From Phoronis australis (taxonomy: Eukaryota; Phoronida; Phoronidae), in NCBI GenBank assembly GCA_002633005.1, contig NMRA01000463.1, positions 2,070-66,069 on the forward strand: a stretch of DNA of 64,000 nucleotides, given 5' to 3'. Position numbers and translations under genes: made by a program. Positions 24,801-33,950 of this stretch are shown in pieces (position 1 is the stretch's first letter; every line of letters begins with the position of its first letter). The notes under the pieces were generated by a model. That model was not told the origin of the DNA and ran no database searches. It saw only the letters and a list, made by a program, of their open reading frames with translations.

Positions 24801-27800
24801 AGAATATAAGCCTGTACTACATCTTGACATTTTAATGATGCAGATATACGTAATATTCCTTACACGTTTACCTTTTTGTGATCATCAAGAATTAGAAAAA
24901 TATATGGTTTCACATGTTGACATTGGCATTTTTGGAAGAATTCCGTGAAGTTATTTCTTGACGGTACTGCATTTGTCCAGAAGTTAGCCACATGTGTGTC
25001 TGATTTCTGCGAGCTTATTATAAGTTGTTCTGCGTTGCTCTTGTAGCAGTTTTAGCTTTGTAGATTATCCATACATGTAGTTTCTATGGTGATGTAATTC
25101 TTTTGCTTGATGTGTTTAGTTACTGAAACGGATGACTCGATATCCACTAGGTGACGTTAATGAATAAAGGTCCCTCCTTTTGGTATCTGAATAGAAGTTG
25201 AGGGAAGAAAGCAGGTCATCAGCACGCGGCAGCTGTGTGATAAGGGATCCATGTGATTTACCTTAATGTAGACATTTCAATGGGAAGGTCGATTGCAACA
25301 CTTAGGCAATTTCGAGCTCTCTCTCGGGTACTCTTGTGGTGATTACTTGCATTAGTGTTGTTTTTGGTCATTCACTTATTGGATGTTTATTTGTTGAAGT
25401 ATTTTTTATTTTGTGTTTGCGTTTGCAGAACACGCAGAGGCGGATGCCTTTTACTGTTTCACAAGTGTCATGGCCGAGATCAGGGACAACTTTATTAAAA
25501 CATTAGATGACTCCGATTGTGGTATTGGTGAGTTTGCTTTATTAATGCACAATCCAAAATGCTACAAAAAGACCATTAACCATGTTATCAGAAATTTGGT
25601 TGTTGAAGTCTAACGGATGAATACAGTATGTCCTTGACCTTTGTTGTTGGCCGTCTGCTTTGTCATATCATGGCCGCCACTAACCAGATTGCATCTGTTA
25701 GTGCTCTATAATGGCCAAAGAGGGCATCACGCATTGTTGGTAGGTGATTCACATCTCTGAGTTATGACTGCCGAGACTATGGGGTGTGTATTGCATCATT
25801 TATCAGATTTTGTTTAATTTGTGGGGCATGGTCTGTTAGGTGATTATGTTAATATGAAATTCTGAAACAGGAAAGTAAACCTTGGGTGTTTTCATAGCCT
25901 GAAATTGTCGCTTGTAGCTGTTTCGTATCAGCACATGTGCAAATGTTTTTGAAAACAGCTACGGCATTTGGTCAATGGTTGGTTAAAATCATGGCTATCT
26001 GCGTGGCAGGTCTCAGAACCCTTACACGAAATCGTTCTCAATCCACGATCTCATTTCATGCTTTAGCATTGTTATCAGAGGGATATTCTAACATTTTTAA
26101 TGATATGCTCAGTTTGAGAATCACACGACACGCTGTTCTGATTGAGGTTGTAACATACGCAGGTATGAAATCCTCTGCTGGACAATTTGAGGGGACAGAA
26201 ATATTTCAGGTATTCAGATACATCCCTTTTTGTTGCTATAACCCAAACTAATTACACAAAATAAAGCCTACATTGTGTAGCAAACCGACAGGGTTGCCTT
26301 GTCTTTTCTCAAAATATACACCATGAACAAAATCAATCAATATTTTATTTGTTTACTAAATCTTAGCCAACAACCCATGAGCTTAAACCAGAATAACATT
26401 TTGGATAACGAATTAAGATAGATTGAAGTTGCTTTTCCTTTATTTGGTTGGCGAAACCAAGAATTTCGTTGTCAAAAACGTCCTCGTAAATCAGGTCTTT
26501 TTTCACCCAAATGCTAGATAAAAAATACATAGAATATGAGGAGGCATTGTGGCCTAGTGAGATAAGTTGGAGTCTCACGGGGGCACACTGCTAGACCCTT
26601 GAGTCAGGTTCTAGCTCCTCAGCTCAGTTTTTAACTATATCATAAAAATGGTTCCAGGTGATCAGTGCAATACGCTCACCTGAGCAGCTTGCACACGTCT
26701 GGTACAACATGCACTAGAGCATCTGCAATTATTTTTTATGTAATAAGATGGCTACTATTTACTTTCCTCCGCTTATTAGTAGTACTTTTGTAAATAAACT
26801 GTACAATGTCGGCTCTTGACAAATCCTTGATGCACAAAACTCACGGCTAAATATTTAACCATTCTTTCTGTCTTAAATCTGTTTCAATGCTGACGAAATG
26901 TCAACGAAATCTTGACAGGTGTTGCTCTGCCTACTTTATTGAAATCGCGACAAATTTCTGTGCAATGTCATTCACAAATCGTCTGGGCACAGCAGCTTTA
27001 CGTTACACTCGAAATAAGTTTTGACAAAAACACGTCTATTTTATTGATTGTTGTTCATTAAAACTCAAATTGAATGTAAGTGGAATTATGCCCAGTGTAT
27101 GTATTGGCAACACTTGTATATCACCACAGTGACGCTATGGACATTCTTGTTCTCCAAGATTGAAATAGATTGTAAGAGAATCATTTTGAAGCTTGTATAA
27201 TATATAGTGCATTTTGCTGATGATGAAGGTATAGACTATAAACTATAAGGTATAAACTATTTCACCCATCTTGTACGCCAGTTAAGTATTGGTTTGGGAT
27301 GTGTCAAGCCATATCATTGACTACTGCAAGTTGGTACATGGCTTTGTTCGGCAGTAAGTTAGAAAACTACCAAAATGGCCGCCACCGAGACGTGATTCCT
27401 CAACGAGGCCAGAACGCTGCATAAGCAAACTAAGATTTTGTTTTTCGGTGCCATTATCAAAAATTCTCATGGCTTTTACATAACATGACCCAGGTTACTC
27501 GATCTCGAACATCCTGGCATTTTTAGTCCGTCTGCTTCAGGAGCCATGATGCATCGGTTTATGCAGATGTTACAGCAGAAAGACGTGACTCTTTATAATA
27601 GACTGACGGAGCAGGACATGAAGCCGCAGTTCTTTGCCTTCCGCTGGATCACGCTAATGCTTTCTCAGGAGTTCCCACTCCCCGGTGAGTTTCATTCACG
27701 TGTGAACGGGTTTTTTTTCTGTAGCCGCGGGCAGCAGTTTCTTTTCGCAATTTTCATTACAGCTCAGTATAGGTGCTTGTCAAGTCGCGTTGAAAAAGCA

Positions 27801-30800
27801 TGCTTCAGTCTGCAATAAAGCACGTTTAACAAATTGCGCCTACTCACAGTGAACTCTAATCAAGTACTCTCTCAAATTAGACTGTCGTAAATGTGTCATA
27901 TTCAGAACCTATTAAAAGGCTTTGCCTAAAGTCAAGAATTTAAAGCTATTTAAGTGAGTCCATCACATGTCACTTGTAGTGTCACAGTAAGATAAGGTTT
28001 CAACTGTTAATAGGGGTTGTAGTGTAACCTGCAATTTTTTAATTAGGTTGCAATAAAATTTTGAAACGGGTGACCAACTCTGATTTTCTGGAGTCTTTAT
28101 GGCTCTTAAAGTACCTGGGTTTTATTCTGATTGACCCATTTAGACCTAACGTGTTAGGAGTATTTTGGTATCGATTTCGTGTGTTAGTTAAACAACATGT
28201 TTTTTAACCAGCTAAACAGAATGAACACAGTCATTCTTAAAAAATTGTACTTTGACATCTATGGAATGCTTTACATCATTTTGACTGGTTACAAATTTTT
28301 TTCAGAATTTGCAAAATAAGCAACTTTAGTCAACATGAAAGCTACTGAACGTTATTTTTTTAGTTGTTTTTCAACAAGTTTTTGTCCTTGAATACTCTAA
28401 TTCTTTTCTGAAAAATAGTCTGGAGAAATGATTTGTAATAACTTGTTGACAAAAGTTGTTTGTGTGATATCTTCATCAAGTAAAAACTAATAAAGTCTTT
28501 GCTCGTTAACGTTCATTTGCATGGAGAACTAATGAAGCTGGTCTTCATAATCTCTCATTAGCTATCGTTAGTGTTAGCCGTCCCGTGTACTTCGTGGCTC
28601 AGGCATTCAACGTGCTAATGTTTGTTATTATAAGTGGATGTCGCATTGTGTGAAAATCTCTCTTTGGTACAGTTATTTGTGTGCAATCGTGTTGAAAATG
28701 TTTGGAGAAAATTTTACCTGAGCGTACTAACACTGAAATCTCACCAAGTTAGGCCCCCGTGGAAAGCAGTGCGAACTGAAGGGGCTACCCTCGGTGTAAA
28801 ATTTACATTACTAAATAAATAAATAATAAATAAATCAATAAAGAAATTTTAATTTTGTCATCTTCAAGATCTATACCGTATCTCCCATCAGTCAATGTTT
28901 TGGGTATCTAAAAGTTTTTTGGAATTCATTCTTTGATGTTGTGCAGCCATAAATTGTTAATGCTGTTAATGTTTATGTAGGAAATTATTGGCAAGTCTTC
29001 ATGTCTAGAGAAATAAACTACTGATTTTGACTCGGCAAAAGTATATATTTTCTGCAAGTAGAAAGCTGATTTGACTCTATGAAGTTTTACCACTCCGCCA
29101 TTAATTCGGTGATCTGGTGACCATGTCTTATTATTAAGGTTTAATGAAAAAGAAACTTTAAGGAACAATCGTAACAAAAAGATCAACGGTTCAAACTTCA
29201 TGTGATACAAATGTTCAAGATGGGATCTCAAAAATACAGTTACAGTTTTCTAAAATATCATCTGGTTTTTATTTCATTCAACTTTAAAATTTTTTTTCAT
29301 GAAAATCATGAAAGTTCTGATTTTAATAACCCCTCATGCAAAAGTGAAACATTTTAAGACAATCCCTAACAGGGTTTTAGAGAACAGTGCGTCAAGCTAG
29401 GCAGACAATGCCACCATCTCTACTTACCAGTTGAAACCGTGGCACTCTCATATGGCGTTCATGCGCCGGAAGTTTTTCGGCAAATTATGCCTCACACTGA
29501 TTAAACCATCAAAGTCACGACGCAATAAGTTCCTTCGCACGCAGAGGGACACCTCAGGAGGCTGTCGATGTCTTTAATTTCTTCAAACTGAAACCAATAC
29601 TCCGGTAGTCCAACTTCGTTTTGAGCATCTCTTCGTTCTGTTGCCCAAATCGGCAACTGGCCGTTTTACACGGCGCACGCCAGAAGATATGATGCCATCG
29701 ACGGCCTCCTAGGGGTTTCCCTCTGCGCTGCACTTATAGCAGCATGACTTTTATGGCTTAATCAGGATAAGCCATAATTTGCTGAAAAACTTCCGGCATA
29801 TAGGTTACATTAGACTGTGCCATCTATTGAAAGCTTAGTATCTGAACATTTCGTATGAATCCGATTAGCCATTTTGAGGTGTTCCGAAGTTCGCCAAACT
29901 TAGACATTTTTCTGAAGTCCTACATTACCTAAAAGTTTCCTACATGCTGAACCAGTGACAAATTATCCATTTTGCCTGACCGTGACCGTTGAACTGAATG
30001 ACTGCATTGTTTTTTAGATGTCCTTCGGCTGTGGGACTCATTTTTTGCCGATCCAGATCGCTTCGACTTTCTGCTCTGTGTTTGCTGTGGCATGCTCATG
30101 TAAGTAGGTCGATATCTCATAGATTCCAGTAATGGTACAGTGGTATGATAGTATTTCACCTAGCACTTAGAACAGCATACTGCTACAACGGGAAATTTAA
30201 TTTCATCAAACTTTTGAGCAAGCATGTAAAAGAAAAATGGAATCTTGTTCCATCATAATTTTGTTTGTGTTTTACAGCTGTCATCAATTAACATTTATAT
30301 TACAGTTATTCTCTCTTTCATTTGCTCAAAAATAATTGCCGAAATTGTCTTTTTCTTCGTTTTTCAAAAGCTGGTCACTGAGGTTTTGGTGGGATATAAC
30401 GTGCCCGAATTTTAGGAACCAGTTTTCTCCACTGATTGATAGACATCAAATTCGTTCTCAAAATATGGGCACGTTATGTCCAACTATTGCTCATTATAAA
30501 ACCTTTACCAACTGTTATGTATGGCATCTACACACTGAAACAAAAAAAGCCAAAATTTCCGAAGTCTCTATTTTTCTGGAGAAGTTTTGTCAGCTTAGAA
30601 TTTTTTTGTCAGTTAATGTTGTGTGCTAAATAATCACGTATTCTTAGCACGATTGTCAGCCTGTGGAAATTGAAATTTGACAATCTTCGCAAATGTTTCT
30701 TACGACTGAAGGTGCTCATTTATTACCAAAGTTATTTCCTCGCCTCTTCTTGATCACTACAAATATAAGGCAAATGCGAAGTCATGACTAGTCTTTGAAT

Positions 30801-33724
30801 TTTTGAAAATCAAGTCAGTTGTGATGGTATTATCATTTCAGTTGCTCACTTTTTCAAAGAGATCCACCTGAGATAATCAAAAAAAGGCATGGGATTTATG
30901 CATTATTTTTGCCTCATCACTTGGAAAATCACGATATTTCAAACCTTGTCCATGTGGCTTTGTGCAGCTTGGCTGAAATTGCTGCTGGTGGATATTTGTT
31001 AAGTTGATGAGCGCAGGTCTCAAAATCAGTCGGGTAGAGACAAGAATTAGCTATTTTTTTGCTTGGCCTTATTGGGCAAGTTGCCATATCTTGGTGTGGT
31101 GGCTTATTTCACTTACAACAAAAATTACAAGAAATAGCATGTTTTTGAGTGTCCTGATGGTCACGTGAAATATCATGGCGTAATGGCTAATTTAAATTGG
31201 CTCAGTTACAACAAACCTTACCAAAATATTGTAACTCATCCTGATTCTAATATGAAATATCTGAGCTTCAACCCTGTCTTACCGTGTTTGACAGCTGCAA
31301 TGTTGGTGAAATCTATTTGCACCCAGCCGTCACAACAAACAATTCCAGCCAGTCGTTCCATTATATGTTGTTTATACATTAGTTAGATTTCACCAACTTA
31401 GGCCACAATATGACTGACGTAAAATTTTGTCTTATTTTTGTTTTTCCGTGACGGTGAAGTAGCCCAAACTAAAAGGCTTCATCGCTCTTCTCCTGTATGC
31501 CATAACTACTGTTGGACAGTGTTATGAGACAATGTGCACATTCGCAAAAACATTACGGGCCTTTGAAAAATGAAAAAGACGGGTTACCGCCATTATTTTT
31601 TGTTTGTAATTGTTGAGTTCATAGCGTTCTGTATAAGTAACAGTAGCGGAAGGATGTTTGAAGACTCCTACATTTGGAGCCCTAAGTTATAAATTTCTGC
31701 AAGACTCGCCCGTCTCTCATAACACTCTCACTTCTTGTAGACAGTGTTTTTGTCAAGTGCATGTACACAATGTAGTCTAGTGTACTTAGCCAACGTGTAG
31801 TATAGCACAAGACAAAAGTAATCAAACAAAACACCATTTCCCTGTCATGATGAATGATTTTTTTAACAGTAAAAATGCTGGTCATATCTGTTATGGGGCA
31901 GATTTCTGTTTACAGAAAAGATTGGTAACCTCACTAACTTTCCTGTTAATTCATTCTCAGCCATCAGGGCTTGGAATTTTTACTCTTTTAAGAGGATCTT
32001 GTTTTTTGGCTTTGATTTCCTAAATATTTGATTTCCTATTTCCTCTTCTTTCATCTTTTTTACCATAATTTTGACTTTCATGCCAAAGCGTTTATTTCAC
32101 TTAAATTTTACAGTGCAAGAAATATTTCTGTCATGCAAATGTATTTATTTGGGGAACGATGCGCCATCTGGAAATTTTTGTTTTTTGCCATTGGTCATTT
32201 CAATCGTTTAGTCATGAGGGAAGGTTACTCTGATCATGAATTCTACCTCCACGTGACAGAGACTTCCAGGTTATTTTGTCAGTTGGCTTATACTGTACTT
32301 ACTTTCATAGCTCTTGTTAATTTCAGGTTGGTTCGAGACAGCTTACTAAAGAACGATTTTACACACAATATGAAACTCGTTCAGGTAATTATTGGTATGT
32401 GGTACAGGCACACAAAGTCTGTCTGTACCTTGAAACTATTAAACAAATGTTAATGGAAGTCTGTCAAAAATATTCACACGAAAATCAAATTTTTTTGCTC
32501 CAAGATTCTTTCAAGTTTTGAACAGGAGCCTCAAAGGTTTTGTCGAATTTTACGTTTTTCTTAAAAACTGTATTCTGTCGATTCTTGAGAATTTCTTACA
32601 CGAAAATTTTAACGCATGTCTCCGCGCTGATGCTTGTTGTTATGTTGAGCGATTAAAATGTTTTGCTGCATTTTCTCTTTCCTTTGCTTACCTCTTTTGT
32701 TGCCAACGCTCTAATTAGAAAGTTAACGTTAGTGCTAATGAGCGCTGATCTTCTGACGAGGTTTAATTATTGAACATTTAAGGAGGCATTATCATCTCTT
32801 CAGTAAAAAAGGCATTGTTTTGAGTATTGCAGGATGAGCTAGACTCTTTGAACAGACTGAAGTTATTTGGTTTAGTCAGGGTAATAGTAAAACAACAAAA
32901 TCCATGTTTTTGTGATTTCGTTATGATTTACAAATGGCCTATTCTTGTAGTCATCTGCTAAACATTTAGTAAGTCCAGTGTCTACAAATACCTGTAAAAT
33001 ACTCTGCTTTTTTAATGCCTGGAATTTGGCTCGGCGATAGTATTTGACTGGCTTTGGGTTGGATTCCATGCTACTGCTAATTTTTGTATTAAAATTATCT
33101 TTCTTATTCTTTTGAAACTTCTGTATTTTTTGCCTTTGTAAGAAAATTTAGCTTTTGACTTTGTCCACGTAGACTTATACGTTTGTCTCAGTTTGTTCCT
33201 TTCTGAGATGGCAAGGGATTTCTGGGCTTGAGAAAAAAATATTGCGTTGCTATTGCTTGATGCCATCAAGTTGAGGCCAAGCTGTTTAGGCTGGACTCTA
33301 GCAATAATGAACTGTGATCAGTTCTTACCAGAAATCTTCTTCCGGAATTCAACAAGCGATCAAAGTACCAATCCTTATTTGCTGACGTGTGTTAGTGAAA
33401 AATTTTGAACTGTGTATAACTGAAAATAATGTCAAAGCAAAGTGCGGGTTGATGAAAACAAGTTTTTATTACTGTTCACTGAGTGAGGTTAATGTTTGAG
33501 ACCAATTTCAGAACAACTGACCTAAATCCAACAACATTTTTACCAAAGGTTGATTTTTCATAGCTTAAATTTGTGGCTTCTCTGCAAGAGTTTGATGAAT
33601 CCTCTATGAAAATCCTGTTAATACTATTATACTTTTACAAGAATTCTTTAATTTTTTGTAGAATTATCCCGAGATGGACATACACCGGGTGCTAGCGATG
33701 GCGGTGCGCGTATCCAAAAGCTGA
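15788..33724 (+). CDS. TBC1D13: TBC1D13 orthologue, Rab GTPase-activating protein (complete, 12 coding exons)
   Basis: Coding exons 15788-15807, 18484-18557, 19584-19686, 20760-20853, 21149-21231, 22180-22339, 23741-23948, 25429-25527, 27541-27684, 30018-30099, 32327-32384 and 33662-33724. All joins keep phase and give 395 residues plus stop (human TBC1D13 is about 400). The TBC domain covers most of the protein. Catalytic motifs are intact: arginine finger IxxDxxR at residues 120-126 (IDKDCRR, split by an intron) and glutamine finger YxQ at 222-224 (YIQGMN). Other clear matches are LCWKILLNYLP, AHWEVVERILFIY, AEIRDNFIK, KPQFFAFRW and RFDFLLCVCCGMLM. The family stimulates GTP hydrolysis by Rab proteins; human TBC1D13 acts on Rab35 in vesicle traffic. 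A candidate poly(A) signal AATAAA is at 34503. Substrate in this organism is inferred only. Confidence 0.95.
16380..16621 (+). mobile_element. LINE 3' fragment (end of a reverse-transcriptase ORF)
   Basis: From about 16473 the reading FERLYIHTAYYANSFFPSTI, LLWDRLSHFAISSETIEIF, HILNMNLT ends at a TAG (16619-16621). The pattern YxNSFFPxTIxxWDxL is typical of the C-terminus of non-LTR retrotransposon reverse-transcriptase proteins. The part upstream is frameshifted, so this is a dead 5'-truncated copy. Confidence 0.6.
17195..17565 (+). mobile_element. Inverted-repeat element (family H), copy 1
   Basis: Aligns with 52598-52978: TTTTCTACTCTACTTTTG, GTGTCTATTATTCTAT, TAGCACGAATATAAGGGTC, AAACTATAATGTATT, GAAATTGCCAAA, GACTGGGCCC. 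Carries an internal imperfect palindrome of TTCGAG/CTCGAA words (17341-17380). In the first TBC1D13 intron. Confidence 0.65.
18484..18557 (+). CDS. TBC1D13: TBC1D13 exon 2
   Basis: Acceptor ACTTGCAG|GTTAGA, donor TTTACAG|GTAAGT. Encodes LEEYERILQADHIKY and VLADLCFT, aligned to human IADFQDVLKE...ELSFSG. Confidence 0.9.
19584..19686 (+). CDS. TBC1D13: TBC1D13 exon 3
   Basis: Acceptor TTTGCAG|GTTGTCC, donor CAGAG|GTGAGA. Contains the TBC start signature RALCWKILLNYLPTDKSEW and ends inside KQR. Confidence 0.95.
19755..19860. mobile_element. Small palindromic element (family E), copy 2 (best preserved)
   Basis: About 40-nt arms: left AATAGCCGGATGTAACGGGC then TTTTGAGAACCAGTT. Right is the inverted partner AACTGGTTCTCAGAATACGG then ATATCTGACTATT. 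The loop holds GTCTGTTATTCAGTGGAG. In a TBC1D13 intron. Confidence 0.7.
20235..20645 (+). repeat. Degenerate minisatellite, about 30-bp unit
   Basis: Successive variants of TTACTTACCTGCAGTCATAG followed by CCATCTATATC fill about 410 bp of TBC1D13 intron 3, ending about 115 bp before exon 4. Units are highly diverged, suggesting age. Confidence 0.6.
20760..20853 (+). CDS. TBC1D13: TBC1D13 exon 4
   Basis: Acceptor TCTGCACAG|GACATG, donor GATCAC|GTAAGTG. Encodes TCYQEFINDMIIKPGA and DRTDVTFADH (human REMIIQPG and REDVTFEDH). Confidence 0.95.
21149..21231 (+). CDS. TBC1D13: TBC1D13 exon 5 (first half of arginine-finger motif)
   Basis: Acceptor TTTTCCAG|CCTCTC, donor TGTAG|GTGAGG. Encodes PLNPNPDSQWKAYFQDND and LLQIDKDC. 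The IxxDxxR motif begins here; its final Arg comes from exon 6. Confidence 0.95.
21437..21544. mobile_element. Small palindromic element (family E), copy 3
   Basis: GTAGTCAGATGTAACGTGCC, TTTGAGAATTAGTTTGATGC, GTTATGCAGTGGAG and GATATGTCCGACTTTTACTA: same arrangement as copy 2. Confidence 0.65.
21855..22010 (+). repeat. Dispersed repeat (family F), copy 2
   Basis: AGTCCTATTTTTGGTGG, CAGCGTTTTGGAGAACAGTG, ATGATAGGCCATTTCTGAGA and GTTTGCCAAATTTGG, in the same order as the other copies. In a TBC1D13 intron. Confidence 0.5.
22180..22339 (+). CDS. TBC1D13: TBC1D13 exon 6
   Basis: Acceptor TTACTCAG|GAGGCT, donor ACAAAT|GTGAGT. Encodes RLCPDLNFFQSPTEFPCEAV through LRKRVETSALKAQHVGRN, ending GITN. 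Confidence 0.94.
23025..23150 (-). repeat. tRNA-derived SINE with shared tail
   Basis: On the minus strand: tRNA 3' half GCTTGCCTAGCAGAAG and B box GGTTCGAGACTC. The tail is TAGGTCACGCGATGTGGCC and GCTGACCAGACTTAAAAATG, which also occurs at 8040-8090 and in the foldback at 40111-40250. Confidence 0.6.
23741..23948 (+). CDS. TBC1D13: TBC1D13 exon 7 (glutamine-finger motif)
   Basis: Acceptor CATTTACAG|CTGGTG, donor GAGAG|GTTCGT. Encodes AHWEVVERILFIYGKLNPG and YIQGMNEIIGPIYYTFASDP. YIQ supplies the catalytic glutamine. Confidence 0.95.
25429..25527 (+). CDS. TBC1D13: TBC1D13 exon 8
   Basis: Acceptor GTTTGCAG|AACACG, donor GTATTG|GTGAGT. Encodes HAEADAFYCFTSVMAEIRDN and FIKTLDDSDCGI, nearly identical to the human segment. 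Confidence 0.95.
26538..26620 (+). repeat. tRNA-like SINE head
   Basis: A-box-like TGTGGCCTAGTGAGATAAG and B-box-like GGTTCTAGCTCC about 55 nt apart. No intact cloverleaf. In a TBC1D13 intron. Confidence 0.45.
27541..27684 (+). CDS. TBC1D13: TBC1D13 exon 9
   Basis: Acceptor TGCTTCAG|GAGCCA, donor CCCCG|GTGAGT. Encodes MMHRFMQMLQQKDVTLYNRL and KPQFFAFRWITLMLSQEFPL. Confidence 0.95.
28806..28845 (+). repeat. AAAT simple repeat
   Basis: AAATAAATAAATAATAAATA run with small interruptions. Confidence 0.8.
29300..29910 (+). repeat. Dispersed repeat (family F), copy 3, interrupted by a foldback element
   Basis: Left part CCTCATGCAAAAGTGAAACA and GGGTTTTAGAGAACAGTGCG. The right part resumes near 29845 with TATGAATCCGATTAGCCATT and AAGTTCGCCAAACTTAGAC. 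The middle is occupied by the inverted-repeat element at 29461-29801. Confidence 0.45.
29461..29801. mobile_element. Foldback element with about 55-bp terminal inverted repeats (family G)
   Basis: Left end ATGCGCCGGAAGTTTTTCGG then CAAATTATGCCTCACACTGA. Right end has GATAAGCCATAATTTGCTGA then AAAACTTCCGGCAT, inverted. About 340 bp, no coding capacity. In the TBC1D13 intron upstream of exon 10. Confidence 0.65.
30018..30099 (+). CDS. TBC1D13: TBC1D13 exon 10
   Basis: Acceptor TTTTTTAG|ATGTCC, donor CTCAT|GTAAGTAG. Encodes VLRLWDSFFADPDRFDFLL and CVCCGML (human VIRIWDSLFADDNRFDFLLL). In phase with both neighbours. Confidence 0.94.
30389..30490. mobile_element. Small palindromic element (family E), copy 4
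   Basis: GGATATAACGTGCCCGAATT, GGAACCAGTTTTCTCCACTG, then TCGTTCTCAAAATATGGGCA and ACGTTATGTCCAACTATTGC. The loop is in the opposite orientation to copies 2 and 3. Confidence 0.65.
31965..32207 (+). mobile_element. MITE-like element family D, copy 2
   Basis: Begins CAGGGCTTGGAATTTTTACTC and follows copy 1 throughout (AAGAGGATCTTG, TTTCCTCTTCTTTC, TTAAATTTTACAG, CATCTGGAAATTTTTG, GCCATTGGTCATTTC). The right terminus has decayed. Lies in a TBC1D13 intron, about 120 bp before exon 11. Confidence 0.65.
32327..32384 (+). CDS. TBC1D13: TBC1D13 exon 11
   Basis: Acceptor AATTTCAG|GTTGGT, donor GTTCAG|GTAATT. Encodes LVRDSLLKNDFTHNMKLVQ (human LIREQLLEGDFTVNMRLLQ). Confidence 0.93.
33662..33724 (+). 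CDS. TBC1D13: TBC1D13 exon 12 (stop codon)
   Basis: Acceptor TTTTTTGTAG|AATTAT. Encodes NYPEMDIHRVLAMAVRVSKS then TGA at 33722-33724. Matches the human C-terminus DYPITDVCQILQKAKEL in position and length. Confidence 0.9.
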   Translation, partial: NYPEMDIHRVLAMAVRVSKS

Positions 33725-33784
33725 ACCCGTTCTTATTTATTTTTTAGCAGGTGAGACATTTTTTCTTATTGAAATTTTGGTATA

Positions 33785-33950
33785 TTTTACATAGGCTGAT
33801 CCAGGAGGGGTAAAGGGGTCCCGACCCCTTTTTTCCTTGATTTTAGTAATATTACATATGGAATTTTCAAATTGTTGACTTGGATCCTCTTTTAAAAAAT
33901 CCTTGATCCAATCTCTCCTTTTAAAAAATCCTGAATCCGCTCCAGATTTT
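33785..33950 (+). repeat. Degraded repeat with GATCCAGG start and an internal tandem pair
   Basis: GGCTGATCCAGGAGGGGTAA then a short GGGGTCC/GACCCC hairpin. A pair of CTCTTTTAAAAAATCCTTGA-type units follows. It resembles the GGCGGATCCAGG family only at its start. Confidence 0.4.

Noticed and set aside
29401-29560. Possible small nuclear RNA gene
   Set aside because: The text suggested structured RNA, but it belongs to the inverted end of the family G foldback and its flank. No Sm site or known snRNA core was found.
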